Assembly (NCBI RefSeq): GCF_014324365.1
Contig: NZ_QEIG01000017.1
Span: 1 to 64,000, forward strand
Source of the DNA: Algoriphagus sp. AK58
GTDB taxonomy: Bacteria; Bacteroidota; Bacteroidia; Cytophagales; Cyclobacteriaceae
DNA length: 64,000 nucleotides
Direction of reading: 5' to 3'
A program made the translations under genes and the position numbers. Within the stretch, counting starts at the first letter, position 1, and every line of letters begins with the position of its first letter. Below, piece after piece: positions 9,058 to 19,399 of the stretch. The notes beneath the pieces were generated by a model that had not been told where the DNA came from, searched no databases, and worked only from the letters and a program-made list of their open reading frames with translations.

Positions 9058-9588
9058 ATGAGAAATTTCCTATTAATTTTGGCAGGTGCTTTGTTTTCAT
9101 TTTCATGCCAACCACAAGAATCACCAGGTGAACCACCGATATGGAGTCATTTTATCAGACTTGAAACAGCAGATGGAGAAGATTATTTTTCAGTAAAAGG
9201 GAACTATAAAATTTCAGATTTGAAATTATGCACAAATCTAAGTGAACCATTCTGCACTCTAGTAACTTCCGATACGCTTTACTATACCGAAAAAGATGGT
9301 TTCAAAGTAATTGGTGTAGGGAGAAAAGGTGATAGGTATCTAGATTTTGGAAACGGTGATATTGATACTTTAAGCTATCAATGGAGTCCAAATGTAGACC
9401 CTAGCAGTAACTTTAATAACCTTGATTATTTTGATGTTTTTTATAATGGTAAGAAAGTGTTTCGTTATGATTTTAAAAATGATACTCCTTCTTGGCAGGA
9501 CCTAATGGTAAGAAATGGGAATAGGTTTAAAGAAAATCTAATTATTATCCCAATTGTCAAAGAGGACTTTGAGGAGGGGGCTGATTAG
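9058..9588 (+). CDS. Lipoprotein of unknown function
   Basis: A 176-residue protein with signal MRNFLLILAGALFSFSC and lipobox Cys17. The mature part is rich in Asp/Asn/Tyr and looks beta-rich; no family recognised. It stands directly behind the decayed RHS fragment, so it may be a surviving immunity lipoprotein whose toxin is gone, or simply an island passenger. AT-rich like the rest of the island. Confidence 0.6.
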   Translation: MRNFLLILAGALFSFSCQPQESPGEPPIWSHFIRLETADGEDYFSVKGNYKISDLKLCTNLSEPFCTLVTSDTLYYTEKDGFKVIGVGRKGDRYLDFGNGDIDTLSYQWSPNVDPSSNFNNLDYFDVFYNGKKVFRYDFKNDTPSWQDLMVRNGNRFKENLIIIPIVKEDFEEGAD

Positions 9589-9659
9589 ATTTGTTGCGAA
9601 ATGGCCAATTGATGTCAGTAGCATGACAAAATGGAAATAGTAGAAAGGGGATTATCCAA

Positions 9660-9695
9660 TCGTACTCTTCGTACAGCTCGTACATATCGCACGGT
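9660..9695 (+). repeat. Four-unit imperfect 9-bp tandem repeat (TCGTACnnn)
   Basis: TCGTACTCT, TCGTACAGC, TCGTACATA and TCGCACGGT follow one another in strict 9-base register, then ACGA. The period is a multiple of three, so it could be a remnant of a repetitive coding sequence, but 9-base spacing is also seen in protein-binding repeats. No gene covers it. Confidence 0.6.
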
Positions 9696-10007
9696 ACGAA
9701 TTGTTCGAGGGCTGAAATTCGAAATCACTCAAATGGATTAGGAATGGCTAAATTGCAAGGTCACAAAAATTCGATTTCTGATCTCAGTAGCTAAAATTCT
9801 TTTGAAATCAGAATCTTTACATTAAAAGAAAAAAATCATTTAAATCTCGACTGACTTAATTGGCTCATAAATCGTGATTTTATTGATAATTTCAGGTTGT
9901 AGACTGAAATCAATTCAAATGAATTTGAAATTTTTGGCCCAAAATGAACCTGTCCCCCGATTTGTCCTCTAGATGTCATAAATTATTATTAACCAGTATT
10001 TTAAAAT

Positions 10008-10024
10008 AGTCCTGTTCCCGCTAC
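10008..10024 (+). other. Possible tRNA 3'-end-like integration scar
   Basis: The 17 bases AGTCCTGTTCCCGCTAC look like the T-stem 3' strand, acceptor 3' strand (TTCCCGC, pairing with GCGGGAA) and discriminator of a tRNA, as left behind at one end of elements that integrate into tRNA genes. The T-loop and the rest of the tRNA are absent. It sits where the island meets conserved genes. Tentative: no integrase is in the window. Confidence 0.3.
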
Positions 10025-10029
10025 TTAGC

Positions 10030-10057
10030 AAGGACACTGAAAAGTGTCCTTTTTTAT
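10030..10057 (+). terminator. Rho-independent terminator-like hairpin
   Basis: A 9-bp perfect stem (AAGGACACT / AGTGTCCTT) with a GAAA loop followed by TTTTATTTT. Nearest upstream gene ends 440 bases before, so it would terminate an unseen transcript such as a small RNA or a lost tRNA gene next to the scar at 10008-10024. Confidence 0.65.
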
Positions 10058-10150
10058 TTTGTGGCTTTTATACTAAGGCTAGTATAATGAGGAAGAGACA
10101 GGTTTAACTTTTGATCGATTTACTCGAGTTTATATTTTGCAAAAATACAA

Positions 10151-10369
10151 TTACTCTCCTCCTCCTTTTCTCTCCTCCTCGGCGAAGTATTTCGCATAAC
10201 GCTCCAGGTCCTCGTCCATGCAAAGGGGAAGATAGTTGAGCCGGAAGCGGCTGAGAAGCTCGGCTCTTTTTTGGTGAATTGCGGCACGTTTGAGAAGGAA
10301 TTTTTCTCTCTGAGACTGCTTTAAAAAATCAATCTTCCGTCTCAAACTGCTTTTCCCGTTCCTCTTCAA
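10151..10369 (-). CDS. Small basic hypothetical protein, doubtful
   Basis: A 72-residue frame beginning with TTG; the frame stays open upstream to a stop near 10406. It is very rich in Arg, Lys and Glu, predicted helical, with no recognised domain. No good ribosome-binding site was seen and the composition could arise by chance. It may be the tail of a degraded gene at the island border. Confidence 0.25.
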   Translation of the reverse strand: MKRNGKSSLRRKIDFLKQSQREKFLLKRAAIHQKRAELLSRFRLNYLPLCMDEDLERYAKYFAEEERKGGGE

Positions 10370-10468
10370 TTTGGTTTCTATTAAGAATGCTTGTCCTTTT
10401 ATTGATTACCAGAGCAAAAATTTTGCTAGCTTCTCTGAGAAGGCAAATTAACCGCGGAAATCTTAAAT

Positions 10469-10492
10469 AAAATACCCACAACTGGGTATTTT
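10469..10492 (-). terminator. Terminator hairpin downstream of doxX
   Basis: Perfect 10-bp inverted repeat AAAATACCCA / TGGGTATTTT with a CAAC loop, 46 bases after the doxX stop on the minus strand. Confidence 0.65.
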
Positions 10493-10537
10493 CTGAATTC
10501 TTTTCCTAAAATCTAGGGAATTTTGGGTTTTTTTCTC

Positions 10538-10927
10538 TTAGGGTTTCTTTGCTGAATCCAAAGAAAACTTACCTGCCCCTGCGATCAATATCCCCAGGAA
10601 AACTGCAAAATAAAGCAAGGGTAACTCCTTCTTTCCAAAAGGATCGTTCCAATGCGCATAAAAGGCCGCAACCAGCATGGTAATCATCAGGGGGATGGTT
10701 GCTATTCGGGTTTTAAAACCGACCATGATCAAGATCGAGCAGACTACCTCCGAGAAAATGGCCATGATAAGGCTAACCTCGGGCCCAATTCCAAAAGGGT
10801 TAGCGAATTTGACCGGACCTTCACCCAAAAGTCTTCCGATCTTTGGAATCCCGTGGGTAAGCATCATGCCGCCAGCCAAAAGTCTGACTAACAAAAGTCC
10901 CAAGTTATTGAGCGTCTTGTTTTGCAT
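10538..10927 (-). CDS. DoxX family membrane protein
   Basis: A 129-residue four-helix membrane protein typical of DoxX: LLLVRLLAGGMMLTHGIPKI in helix 1, the Phe-Gly-Ile-Gly-Pro loop, then helices around 47-68, 75-92 and 102-120. DoxX proteins are small inner-membrane proteins linked to redox and oxidative-stress functions, without a settled activity. It lies 24 bases downstream of prmC on the same strand and could be co-transcribed. A hairpin terminator follows. Confidence 0.85.
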   Translation of the reverse strand: MQNKTLNNLGLLLVRLLAGGMMLTHGIPKIGRLLGEGPVKFANPFGIGPEVSLIMAIFSEVVCSILIMVGFKTRIATIPLMITMLVAAFYAHWNDPFGKKELPLLYFAVFLGILIAGAGKFSLDSAKKP

Positions 10928-10951
10928 AAATAGGTTGGTTAGGTGTCTAAA

Positions 10952-11794
10952 TTAATTCGAAGTAGCGGTGATCATCCTTTCTTTTCCATTAAGATCAGAA
11001 TGAACGGTTACTCGGTCGTAACCTTGTTTTTCCAAAAGCTCCTTTATTCCCTTCGCGGCTTTTTCATAAATCTCAAAATAAAGACGCCCACCTTTTTTCA
11101 GCAGACTTTTTCCTTTTTCTCCAATCACCCGATAAAAAATCAAAGGATCTTCGTCAGGCACAAAAAGGGCCAAATGAGGCTCAAAATCCACCACATTCCG
11201 ATGCATTTCGGATTGATCTTTTTGGGGGACATAGGGAGGATTGGAAACCAAAATGTCCAATTCTGAAATGGCGGGAAGTTCGTTGAGGATATCACATTTC
11301 AGGAAATTTACCCCTGAATGCAGTCTTTTTGCATTTCGCTTAGCCACTTCCAATGCTTTTTCCGAGACATCCAATCCAAATACCTCTGACTCCTTCATTT
11401 CCAAATTAAGTGTGATCGGAATACATCCTGTGCCGGTACCTATATCTAAAATCTTTTTTCCTATTCCAGGATTTTCCTTGATAATCAGGTGTACCAACTC
11501 CTCGGTTTCGTTTCTGGGGATTAAAGTATCCCGGGTCACTTCAAATTCCCGACCGTAAAAAGGGCCATGCCCAAGAATGTATTGAATCGGTTCGCCTGTT
11601 TTCAACCGCTCCAAATCTGTTTTTAAAGCGTTTGGTAGATCTTTTTCCTCCAAAAAATGCAGCATATCCACTCTTCTCAATCCCAAATGATGCTCTAAAA
11701 GCCATTCTACTAAAGTGGAAGCTTCATTCTCCGGATAAAGAGTAGTGAGCTCCTTAGCCATTTTTTGCGAAAGTTCTTGATATGAAATCGGCAT
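10952..11794 (-). CDS. prmC: Peptide chain release factor N5-glutamine methyltransferase
   Basis: PrmC/HemK methylates the glutamine of the GGQ motif in RF1/RF2 using SAM. The start is placed at ATG 11794 (MPISYQELSQ), giving 280 residues, the usual length; the frame stays open further upstream but would overlap the divergent promoter. Seen: N-terminal helical domain with GLRRVDML, the SAM site ILDIGTGTGCIPITL, and the catalytic SNPPYVPQ motif near residue 185. It is divergent from the rRNA methyltransferase gene, 97 bases away, so both translation-modifying genes share one intergenic control region. Confidence 0.95.
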   Translation of the reverse strand: MPISYQELSQKMAKELTTLYPENEASTLVEWLLEHHLGLRRVDMLHFLEEKDLPNALKTDLERLKTGEPIQYILGHGPFYGREFEVTRDTLIPRNETEELVHLIIKENPGIGKKILDIGTGTGCIPITLNLEMKESEVFGLDVSEKALEVAKRNAKRLHSGVNFLKCDILNELPAISELDILVSNPPYVPQKDQSEMHRNVVDFEPHLALFVPDEDPLIFYRVIGEKGKSLLKKGGRLYFEIYEKAAKGIKELLEKQGYDRVTVHSDLNGKERMITATSN

Positions 11795-11865
11795 GTCCAA
11801 AGGTAAACAGGCTTCTGCTTTTTTGTGAGAAATCTTCCAAAAAGCCATCCTCCAAGAATTACCCT

Positions 11866-11873
11866 TACCTTTG
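11866..11873 (+). promoter_or_regulatory. Bacteroidota-type -7 box for the RsmB-family gene
   Basis: TACCTTTG matches the phylum's TAnnTTTG consensus and lies 18 bases before ATG 11892. This also argues against the TTG at 11871 as start, since that codon is inside the box. Confidence 0.55.
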
Positions 11874-11891
11874 TGGGAGAACCGGTTTTCC

Positions 11892-13079
11892 ATGAAGTTA
11901 CATAACAACACCATCCGCGGAGTCCATACCGCATTGCAAGCCATTTTTGAAGAAGGTCAATACGCAGACAAAGTCATCGAGCGGACGCTCAAGTCCAACC
12001 CAAAGTGGGGAGCTAAAGACCGATCTTTTATCGCAGAGACGACCTATGAAATGGTGAGATGGTGGAGGCTGATCAATCACCTCAGCCCATCATCCAACTA
12101 CTGGGATTTGTTTGGTACGTATTGGATCATGCAAGGTCATGCCTTGCCGGATTGGGAGGAGTTTGAGCGACTTCACCCGGAAAAAATCAAAGCCAAATAC
12201 GAAGCCACCACCGATCCTGGGCTGTTGGAATCCATTCCAGAGTGGCTTCAAAAGCTGGGATCCAAGGAATTGGGCGAAAAATGGGAACCCGAAATCCACG
12301 CCCTCAATGAGGAAGCGGAAGTGGTCCTTCGTGTCAATACCCTAAAAACCACTCGGGAGAGGCTAAAAAATCGATTGGCTGAAGATGGAATCAATACCTA
12401 CATCGTCAAGGGTTATCCTGATGCTTTGATTTTAGAAGAGCGGCAGAATGTGTTTCGCCATCCGGCATTTAAAGAAGGGCTTTTTGAAGTTCAGGACGCA
12501 AGCTCTCAGTTGGTTGCCGCTGCTTTGGCAGTGGAGCCCGGCATGCGGGTGATCGATGCCTGTGCGGGTGCAGGTGGAAAGTCCTTGCATTTGGCGGCCT
12601 TGATGGAAAATAAAGGAAAAGTGATCTCCATGGATGTAGAGGAGTGGAAGCTGCAACAGGCCAAGTTGCGGGCACGAAGAAATGGAGTGTCGATCTTTGA
12701 GCCCAAAGTGATCGAAGGCACCAAAACCATCAAGCGCCTGAAGGAGTCCGCGGACCGATTGCTACTCGATGTGCCTTGTTCGGGGTTGGGAGTACTTCGA
12801 CGAAATCCCGATACGAAGTGGAAACTCTCTCCGGAGTCTATCGAAAAAGTACAGCAAACCCAGCAGGAAATTCTCCAGACCTATCCTTCCATGCTCAAAA
12901 AAGGAGGACAAATGGTCTATGCCACCTGTAGCATCCTACCTTCTGAAAACGAGCTTCAGGTCAAAAAATTCCTGGAAAGTGAAGCGGGAAAGGATTTTGA
13001 ACTGATCGAAGACAAAAAAGTATTGGCGCAGGAAAGCGGCTTTGACGGCTTTTATATCGCGAGGCTTCGAAAGAAATAA
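11892..13079 (+). CDS. RsmB/NOL1/NOP2-family rRNA cytosine-C5 methyltransferase
   Basis: A 395-residue protein from ATG 11892. The N-terminal ~130 residues are a helical RNA-binding region (TALQAIFEEGQYADKVIER, KDRSFIAETTYEMVRWWR) like NusB/RsmB N-domains. The C-terminal catalytic domain shows the SAM site DACAGAGGKSLHLA, the Pro-Cys motif DVPCSGLGVLRR (about 292-303, with KWKLS) and the Thr-Cys motif YATCSILPSENE (about 343-354), the two catalytic cysteines of m5C RNA methyltransferases. The likely target is 16S rRNA, but the exact base cannot be read from sequence. A terminator follows. Confidence 0.9.
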   Translation: MKLHNNTIRGVHTALQAIFEEGQYADKVIERTLKSNPKWGAKDRSFIAETTYEMVRWWRLINHLSPSSNYWDLFGTYWIMQGHALPDWEEFERLHPEKIKAKYEATTDPGLLESIPEWLQKLGSKELGEKWEPEIHALNEEAEVVLRVNTLKTTRERLKNRLAEDGINTYIVKGYPDALILEERQNVFRHPAFKEGLFEVQDASSQLVAAALAVEPGMRVIDACAGAGGKSLHLAALMENKGKVISMDVEEWKLQQAKLRARRNGVSIFEPKVIEGTKTIKRLKESADRLLLDVPCSGLGVLRRNPDTKWKLSPESIEKVQQTQQEILQTYPSMLKKGGQMVYATCSILPSENELQVKKFLESEAGKDFELIEDKKVLAQESGFDGFYIARLRKK

Positions 13080-13117
13080 GCAAAAAGACGAAATTCTCTA
13101 TACAGGCTCTGATATTG

Positions 13118-13154
13118 AATTCCATCTTTCCGTGGGGAGAGATGGAATTTTTTA
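13118..13154 (+). terminator. Terminator after the rRNA methyltransferase gene
   Basis: Stem AATTCCATCT / AGATGGAATT with inner TCC/GGA pairing, then a TTTTTT run; 39 bases past the stop codon. Confidence 0.7.
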
Positions 13155-13258
13155 TGCAAACCATTTAAAATCCAAACCAAATTTCAAATCAGATAAGATT
13201 ATTCAGGATAAACCGCATTTATTTTGTTTTTTTCTGGGAGGACAAAAGTTTTTGTGTG

Positions 13259-13266
13259 TAACTTTG
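13259..13266 (+). promoter_or_regulatory. -7 promoter box for guaB
   Basis: TAACTTTG, a full TAnnTTTG match, 36 bases upstream of the guaB ATG. No clear -33 TTTG at the expected distance. Confidence 0.5.
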
Positions 13267-13278
13267 ACGGGCAAATAG

Positions 13279-14781
<1,503 letters not shown>

Positions 14782-14789
14782 TCATTCGA

Positions 14790-14817
14790 AACCGACTAAT
14801 AGAAGTCGGTTTTTTTA
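14790..14817 (+). terminator. Terminator after guaB
   Basis: AACCGACT / AGTCGGTT stem with a short loop followed by seven T residues, directly behind the guaB stop. Confidence 0.8.
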
Positions 14818-14870
14818 TGCCAGTCTGTTTTCAAATACAATTACTCTCCAGAAATCCAAGCTTCAATCCC

Positions 14871-14878
14871 TAACTTTG
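14871..14878 (+). promoter_or_regulatory. -7 promoter box for pyrD
   Basis: TAACTTTG, identical to the guaB box, 25 bases before the pyrD start codon. Confidence 0.5.
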
Positions 14879-14903
14879 GATTTCCAACCTAACCTTTGAT
14901 TCT

Positions 14904-15944
14904 GTGTATAAGTCGCTTCTCAAACCGCTTCTTTTCCTCAAGAAACCTGAAGACGCCCATCATTTCACCTTTGACTTGACCAAATTGACATTTAACCTGC
15001 CGGTCATCCATACTTTGGTGAAATCTAATTTCCAACTGGAAGACCCACGATTGGAACGGGAGGTTTTTGGATTGAAGTTTAAAAATCCGGTAGGCTTGGC
15101 GGCTGGTTTTGACAAGGATGCCAAACTGATCGATGAGATGGCCATGTTGGGTTTTGGATTTATTGAAATCGGTACTTTGACTCCAAAACCTCAAGAAGGA
15201 AACCCTCAACCACGGCTCTTTAGGCTTCCGAAAGATGAAGCCCTGATCAACAGGATGGGATTCAATAATGGAGGAGTGGCAGACGCGGTTGAACGATTGA
15301 AAAAGCGAAAGTCAGAGGTGATTGTAGGGGGGAATATTGGTAAAAACAAGGTGACTCCAAACGAAAATGCGGTGGACGATTACCTGTATTGTCTGGAGGC
15401 TCTTCACCCACACGTGGACTATTTTGTAGTCAATGTGAGTTCCCCAAACACGCCCAATCTCCGGGATTTGCAGGAAAAGGAACCATTGAAGCAGTTGCTT
15501 ACCGCCGTAAAATCGGCAAATGATCAAAAAGCCAAGCCAAAACCTATTCTTTTGAAAATTGCCCCTGATCTTTCCGATGGACAATTGGATGATATCATTG
15601 AAATCGTAAAAGAGACGCGGATTGATGGCGTCATCGCGACCAATACGACCATCGACCGTTCGAAACTGAGCACTCCAAAGAATGAAGTGGAAGCCATTGG
15701 GGCAGGTGGAGTGAGCGGAAAAGTGTTGGGAAAAAGAAGTACCGAGGTGATCCGGTACTTACATCAGAACTCAAACGGTGCCTTCCCGATCGTGGGAGTG
15801 GGGGGTATTTTCTCTGCCGAGGATGCCATCGAAAAGCTGGAGGCCGGTGCGAGCTTGGTACAAGTCTACTCGGGCATGATTTATGAGGGACCAAGTTTGA
15901 TCAAAAAGATCAAGAAAGGACTTCTGGCATATTTTTCCCGGTAA
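14904..15944 (+). CDS. pyrD: Dihydroorotate dehydrogenase (quinone), class 2
   Basis: PyrD oxidises dihydroorotate to orotate at the membrane with quinone as acceptor, in pyrimidine synthesis. It starts with GTG; the N-terminus [20 protein letters not shown] is the typical membrane-associating helix of class 2 enzymes, which supports this start. Seen: [13 protein letters not shown] (FMN/orotate site), [24 protein letters not shown] with the class 2 catalytic Ser, [10 protein letters not shown], and the FMN phosphate site [11 protein letters not shown]. 346 residues, normal length. Monocistronic between guaB and ftsK. Confidence 0.96.
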   Translation: MYKSLLKPLLFLKKPEDAHHFTFDLTKLTFNLPVIHTLVKSNFQLEDPRLEREVFGLKFKNPVGLAAGFDKDAKLIDEMAMLGFGFIEIGTLTPKPQEGNPQPRLFRLPKDEALINRMGFNNGGVADAVERLKKRKSEVIVGGNIGKNKVTPNENAVDDYLYCLEALHPHVDYFVVNVSSPNTPNLRDLQEKEPLKQLLTAVKSANDQKAKPKPILLKIAPDLSDGQLDDIIEIVKETRIDGVIATNTTIDRSKLSTPKNEVEAIGAGGVSGKVLGKRSTEVIRYLHQNSNGAFPIVGVGGIFSAEDAIEKLEAGASLVQVYSGMIYEGPSLIKKIKKGLLAYFSR

Positions 15945-15997
15945 GTTGGCTTTCTTCTGCCTTTTGGCTAAACTTATTATCGTACTTTCAACCCTAG

Positions 15998-18535
15998 ATG
16001 GCATCAGATTCACCCAAGACTAATACTTTTCGAAAGAAATCCGAGAATGCAAAAAAGGCTCATTCTGAACCTAGGAAGCCTCTTTTTTCATTTGGTAAAA
16101 TTGACACACGGCAGCTCGGACTCACGTTTGGGATCATCCTGATTTCGATAAGTATCTTCTTGTTTATTGCCTTTGTCTCCTACATGCTCAACGGGCCTCA
16201 GGATCAAAGCCTGGTTATGAATAATCCCGATCAGGAAATCCGCGAATCTGCTAGGGAGTCAAAAAATTGGGTCGGCTATCTCGGTGCTCAGGCTGCCAAC
16301 TGGATGATTTACCGTTGGTTTGGGGTCGCAGCATTTCTCTTTCCCCCTTATCTCTTCCTCCTTGGATTTCGCTGGACGTTCAAATTTTCCCTGATTTCCT
16401 TGACCCGATATGCTGTATTTGCCTTATTCTTCACTGCTTGGTTGGGCTTGCTGACAGGCTATGCAGTCATCTTGGTGGAGGGATATTCCTATTGGAGCTT
16501 TCTTTCGGGGGGACTGGGCTACGAATTGGCCAAGCTTTCCGATGATTTTCTCGGAATGGGTACCTTCATTCTCATTGCTGGGGCTTTCTTGATTTTTGTG
16601 GTCCTATTCTTTGGTATACAGCAGTTGAATTGGTTTTCTCCGAAAGAAAAAAGCGAGGAAGATCTGCCACTGGAGCCAAAAGCAAGAGGAATTGCTCCGA
16701 ATCCATTTGTGGATGAATCTTTGGAAAAAGAAGAGTTGGAGGAAAAGGAAGATTTTGTGGACGACGGAAGTGAATGGGAAGTGAAAACCGCCCCGATCGA
16801 TTTGGATAATAGTGTGCCTGAGTCAAAGGGGACTACTCCAGCAATTTCTTCACCTGAACTATCATTTACTTATCCTGAAGAGGATCTGGCAGAAGAGGAG
16901 GATATTTTTGATGTTCCCCAAGTCAATCTTTTGGAAGAAGGAAATGGCACAAAGCCGACAAAGGAAGGCAATTTCACAGTACAAAAAGCTCCTGAGCTGG
17001 AAAAGACTGCAGCAGAGGTTGAAAACTTGGATCCTTATGATCCCACCTTGGATTTGCCAAGATACAAATACCCGACACTGGATTTGCTCAATGAGTATGA
17101 TGTCAAAAAGGTGACTGTTTCCCGTCAGGAGCTGGAGGAAAACAAGGACAAAATCGTCACCACGCTTGAAAATTTTCAAATTGGGATTCAGGGTATTCAA
17201 GCTACGATCGGTCCTACAGTGACCTTGTATGAAATCGTCCCCAATCCCGGGGTTAAGATTTCCAAAATCAAAAATCTGGAAGATGACATTGCCCTTAGTT
17301 TGGCTGCTTTGGGCATCCGTATTATTGCGCCGATTCCAGGAAAAGGAACCATCGGGATCGAGGTGCCCAACAAAAACAGAGAATTGGTACCTGCAAGGGC
17401 TGTTTTGGGAACAGAAAAATTCATGAAGTCCGACAAGGATCTTCCTATTGCATTGGGTAAAACCATTTCCAATGAAGTCTTTGTGGCGGATTTGGCTAAA
17501 ATGCCCCACCTCCTGATGGCGGGTGCCACGGGTCAGGGTAAGTCTGTGGGCTTGAATATGATTTTGGCTTCCCTGATTTACAAGAAGCATCCCTCTCAGC
17601 TGAAGTTTGTCTTGGTCGATCCCAAAAAAGTGGAATTGACGCTGTTTAATAAGATCGAACGACACTTCCTCGCCAAACTCCCGGGATCGGAAGAGGCCAT
17701 TATCACTGATACCAAAAAGGTGATCTACACCCTCAATTCCCTATGTATTGAGATGGATAACCGGTATAACCTCCTAAAAGATGCGGGTTGTCGAAATCTC
17801 AAAGAGTATAATGCCAAGTTCATTGCCCGAAAACTGAATCCGGAAAAAGGACATTATTTCATGCCTTATATCGTACTGGTGATCGACGAGTTGGCTGACT
17901 TGATGATGACGGCAGGAAAAGAGATCGAGGCACCGATTGCACGATTGGCACAGCTGGCACGGGCGATCGGGATTCACTTAGTGGTTGCTACGCAGCGTCC
18001 TTCGGTCAATGTGATCACGGGCATTATCAAGGCCAACTTCCCCGCCCGCCTTTCATTTAGGGTGACCTCCAAAATCGACTCCCGTACCATTCTCGACGCA
18101 GGAGGTGCTGATCAACTGATTGGTCAGGGGGACATGCTCCTTTCTCATGGTTCTGAAATGACCCGAATCCAATGCGCCTTCCTCGACACACCTGAGGTAG
18201 ACCATATTTGCGATTGGATTGGAGAGCAAAAGGGCTATTCTTCTGCCTATTTGTTGCCAGAGTTTGAAGGAGAAGATGGGGAAGGTTCTGCCAAAGACAT
18301 AGATCTAGCCGATCGTGACCCTCTTTTTGATGAGGCAGCGAGATTGATTGTGCTCCATCAGCAGGGAAGTACTTCTCTGATTCAGCGCAAGCTCAAGCTA
18401 GGCTATAACCGTGCTGGTCGAATAGTGGACCAATTGGAAGCGGCCGGAGTGGTTGGACCGTTTGAAGGATCCAAAGCCCGTGAGGTACTTATCCAGGATG
18501 AGGCCAGTTTGGAACGGTTATTGAATAGCCTGTAA
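15998..18535 (+). CDS. ftsK: DNA translocase FtsK
   Basis: FtsK pumps chromosomal DNA through the closing septum and activates XerCD recombination at dif. The 845-residue protein has membrane helices between about residues 45 and 210 (ISIFLFIAFVSYML, YAVFALFFTAWLGLLTGYAV, FILIAGAFLIFVVLFFGI), an acidic linker to about 345, then the motor. Walker A is MAGATGQGKS near 507-516, and Walker B VLVIDELADLMM near 627-638. VVATQRPSVNVITG and LSFRVTSKIDSRTILD are FtsK-specific. The C-terminal ~65 residues form the winged-helix gamma domain (STSLIQRKLKLGYNRAGRI). lolA follows 34 bases later. Confidence 0.96.
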   Translation: MASDSPKTNTFRKKSENAKKAHSEPRKPLFSFGKIDTRQLGLTFGIILISISIFLFIAFVSYMLNGPQDQSLVMNNPDQEIRESARESKNWVGYLGAQAANWMIYRWFGVAAFLFPPYLFLLGFRWTFKFSLISLTRYAVFALFFTAWLGLLTGYAVILVEGYSYWSFLSGGLGYELAKLSDDFLGMGTFILIAGAFLIFVVLFFGIQQLNWFSPKEKSEEDLPLEPKARGIAPNPFVDESLEKEELEEKEDFVDDGSEWEVKTAPIDLDNSVPESKGTTPAISSPELSFTYPEEDLAEEEDIFDVPQVNLLEEGNGTKPTKEGNFTVQKAPELEKTAAEVENLDPYDPTLDLPRYKYPTLDLLNEYDVKKVTVSRQELEENKDKIVTTLENFQIGIQGIQATIGPTVTLYEIVPNPGVKISKIKNLEDDIALSLAALGIRIIAPIPGKGTIGIEVPNKNRELVPARAVLGTEKFMKSDKDLPIALGKTISNEVFVADLAKMPHLLMAGATGQGKSVGLNMILASLIYKKHPSQLKFVLVDPKKVELTLFNKIERHFLAKLPGSEEAIITDTKKVIYTLNSLCIEMDNRYNLLKDAGCRNLKEYNAKFIARKLNPEKGHYFMPYIVLVIDELADLMMTAGKEIEAPIARLAQLARAIGIHLVVATQRPSVNVITGIIKANFPARLSFRVTSKIDSRTILDAGGADQLIGQGDMLLSHGSEMTRIQCAFLDTPEVDHICDWIGEQKGYSSAYLLPEFEGEDGEGSAKDIDLADRDPLFDEAARLIVLHQQGSTSLIQRKLKLGYNRAGRIVDQLEAAGVVGPFEGSKAREVLIQDEASLERLLNSL

Positions 18536-18563
18536 ACGCTGCTTTTCCCAGTTCCGGCAGCGT
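18536..18563 (+). terminator. Weak hairpin between ftsK and lolA
   Basis: ACGCTGC / GCAGCGT with a 14-base loop and only a GTTT tail. It may attenuate rather than stop transcription from ftsK into lolA. Confidence 0.35.
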
Positions 18564-18569
18564 GTTTCC

Positions 18570-19223
18570 ATGAAATTCAACAACCTTCTATTCTCTCTTT
18601 TTTTGCTGATTGGTGTGGCTTCCCAAGGCTACGCCCAAAAGGATCCCAAAGCAAAAGCAGTCTTAGATGGCATGAGCCAAAAGTACCAAAGTATGAAAGG
18701 CTTCACTGCTAGTTTTGATTACACTTTTCAGGATGGTGGTGGTGCCGGAGATCGACAGACCGGTGAGATTGCAGTAAGTGGGGAAAAATACCGTCTTAAA
18801 CTCCCTGATCAGGAAATCTACAACGACGGCAAGACGGTCTGGACCTTTATCCAAACCAATTCCTACAAGGAAGTTACCATCAATGACGCCACGCAGATGG
18901 AAGGGGAATTAACGCCCTCAAACATTTATAAAATGTATCAAACCGGCTTCAATTATAAGCTGCTGGCCGACAAAACATATCAAGGAAAAGCGGTTAGCGT
19001 GGTAGAATTGACAGCTCTCAAGGCCAATGCGCCTTTTAAGCAGGTGAAGCTGATGGTGGACAAAAGCACCCAAGACCTCTTGGGCTGGGAAATGTTTGAT
19101 GGCCAAGGAGGCGTGTTTTCGTACTCTTTCAAAAACATGAAAGCAGCCCCAAGCTTACCGGCAGATTATTTTGTTTTTGATGTGAAAAAGCACCCCGGGA
19201 TTGAGGTGATTGATTTGAGGTGA
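18570..19223 (+). CDS. lolA: Outer-membrane lipoprotein carrier protein LolA
   Basis: LolA carries lipoproteins across the periplasm to the outer membrane. The 217-residue protein has a signal peptide (FSLFLLIGVASQGYAQ, cleavage after about residue 22) and the LolA pattern: an N-terminal helix KAVLDGMSQKYQSMKGFTASF, then strands GEIAVSGEKYRLKLPDQEIYNDGKTVW, and the end KHPGIEVIDLR. The ftsK-lolA order is common in Bacteroidota. Lipoprotein genes are frequent in this window, in keeping with its need. Confidence 0.92.
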   Translation: MKFNNLLFSLFLLIGVASQGYAQKDPKAKAVLDGMSQKYQSMKGFTASFDYTFQDGGGAGDRQTGEIAVSGEKYRLKLPDQEIYNDGKTVWTFIQTNSYKEVTINDATQMEGELTPSNIYKMYQTGFNYKLLADKTYQGKAVSVVELTALKANAPFKQVKLMVDKSTQDLLGWEMFDGQGGVFSYSFKNMKAAPSLPADYFVFDVKKHPGIEVIDLR

Positions 19224-19399
19224 CGGTGATTTTTCTATTCCGCTCAAATTTCCTTCAAAGTGCTTCTGAAGTTCAATTTCGTACTATCTGAATTTTACCT
19301 CCCTATCCAGTTTGGTAATTTTTAACTAATCTTTTTATCCTAACTAGGGATATTATCCGATATTTTCTTTACTTCCACTAAACTAATTGGTTAAAAAGT

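Larger units (their letters stand above)
9589..10150. other. Gene-free stretch at the right end of the island
   Basis: No convincing coding frame on either strand. It contains a 9-base-period tandem repeat (9660-9695), a possible tRNA 3'-end-like scar (10008-10024) and a strong hairpin with T-tract (10030-10055) that does not belong to any visible gene. It separates the AT-rich island from the conserved doxX/prmC region. Confidence 0.6.

Noticed and set aside
11795..11944. Upstream extension of prmC by 50 residues
   Set aside because: It would overlap the divergent gene and its promoter box; MPISYQEL at 11794 is the normal N-terminus.
16862..17665. 267-residue minus-strand open frame
   Set aside because: Lies entirely inside ftsK on the opposite strand with no homology or start signal; an antisense shadow.
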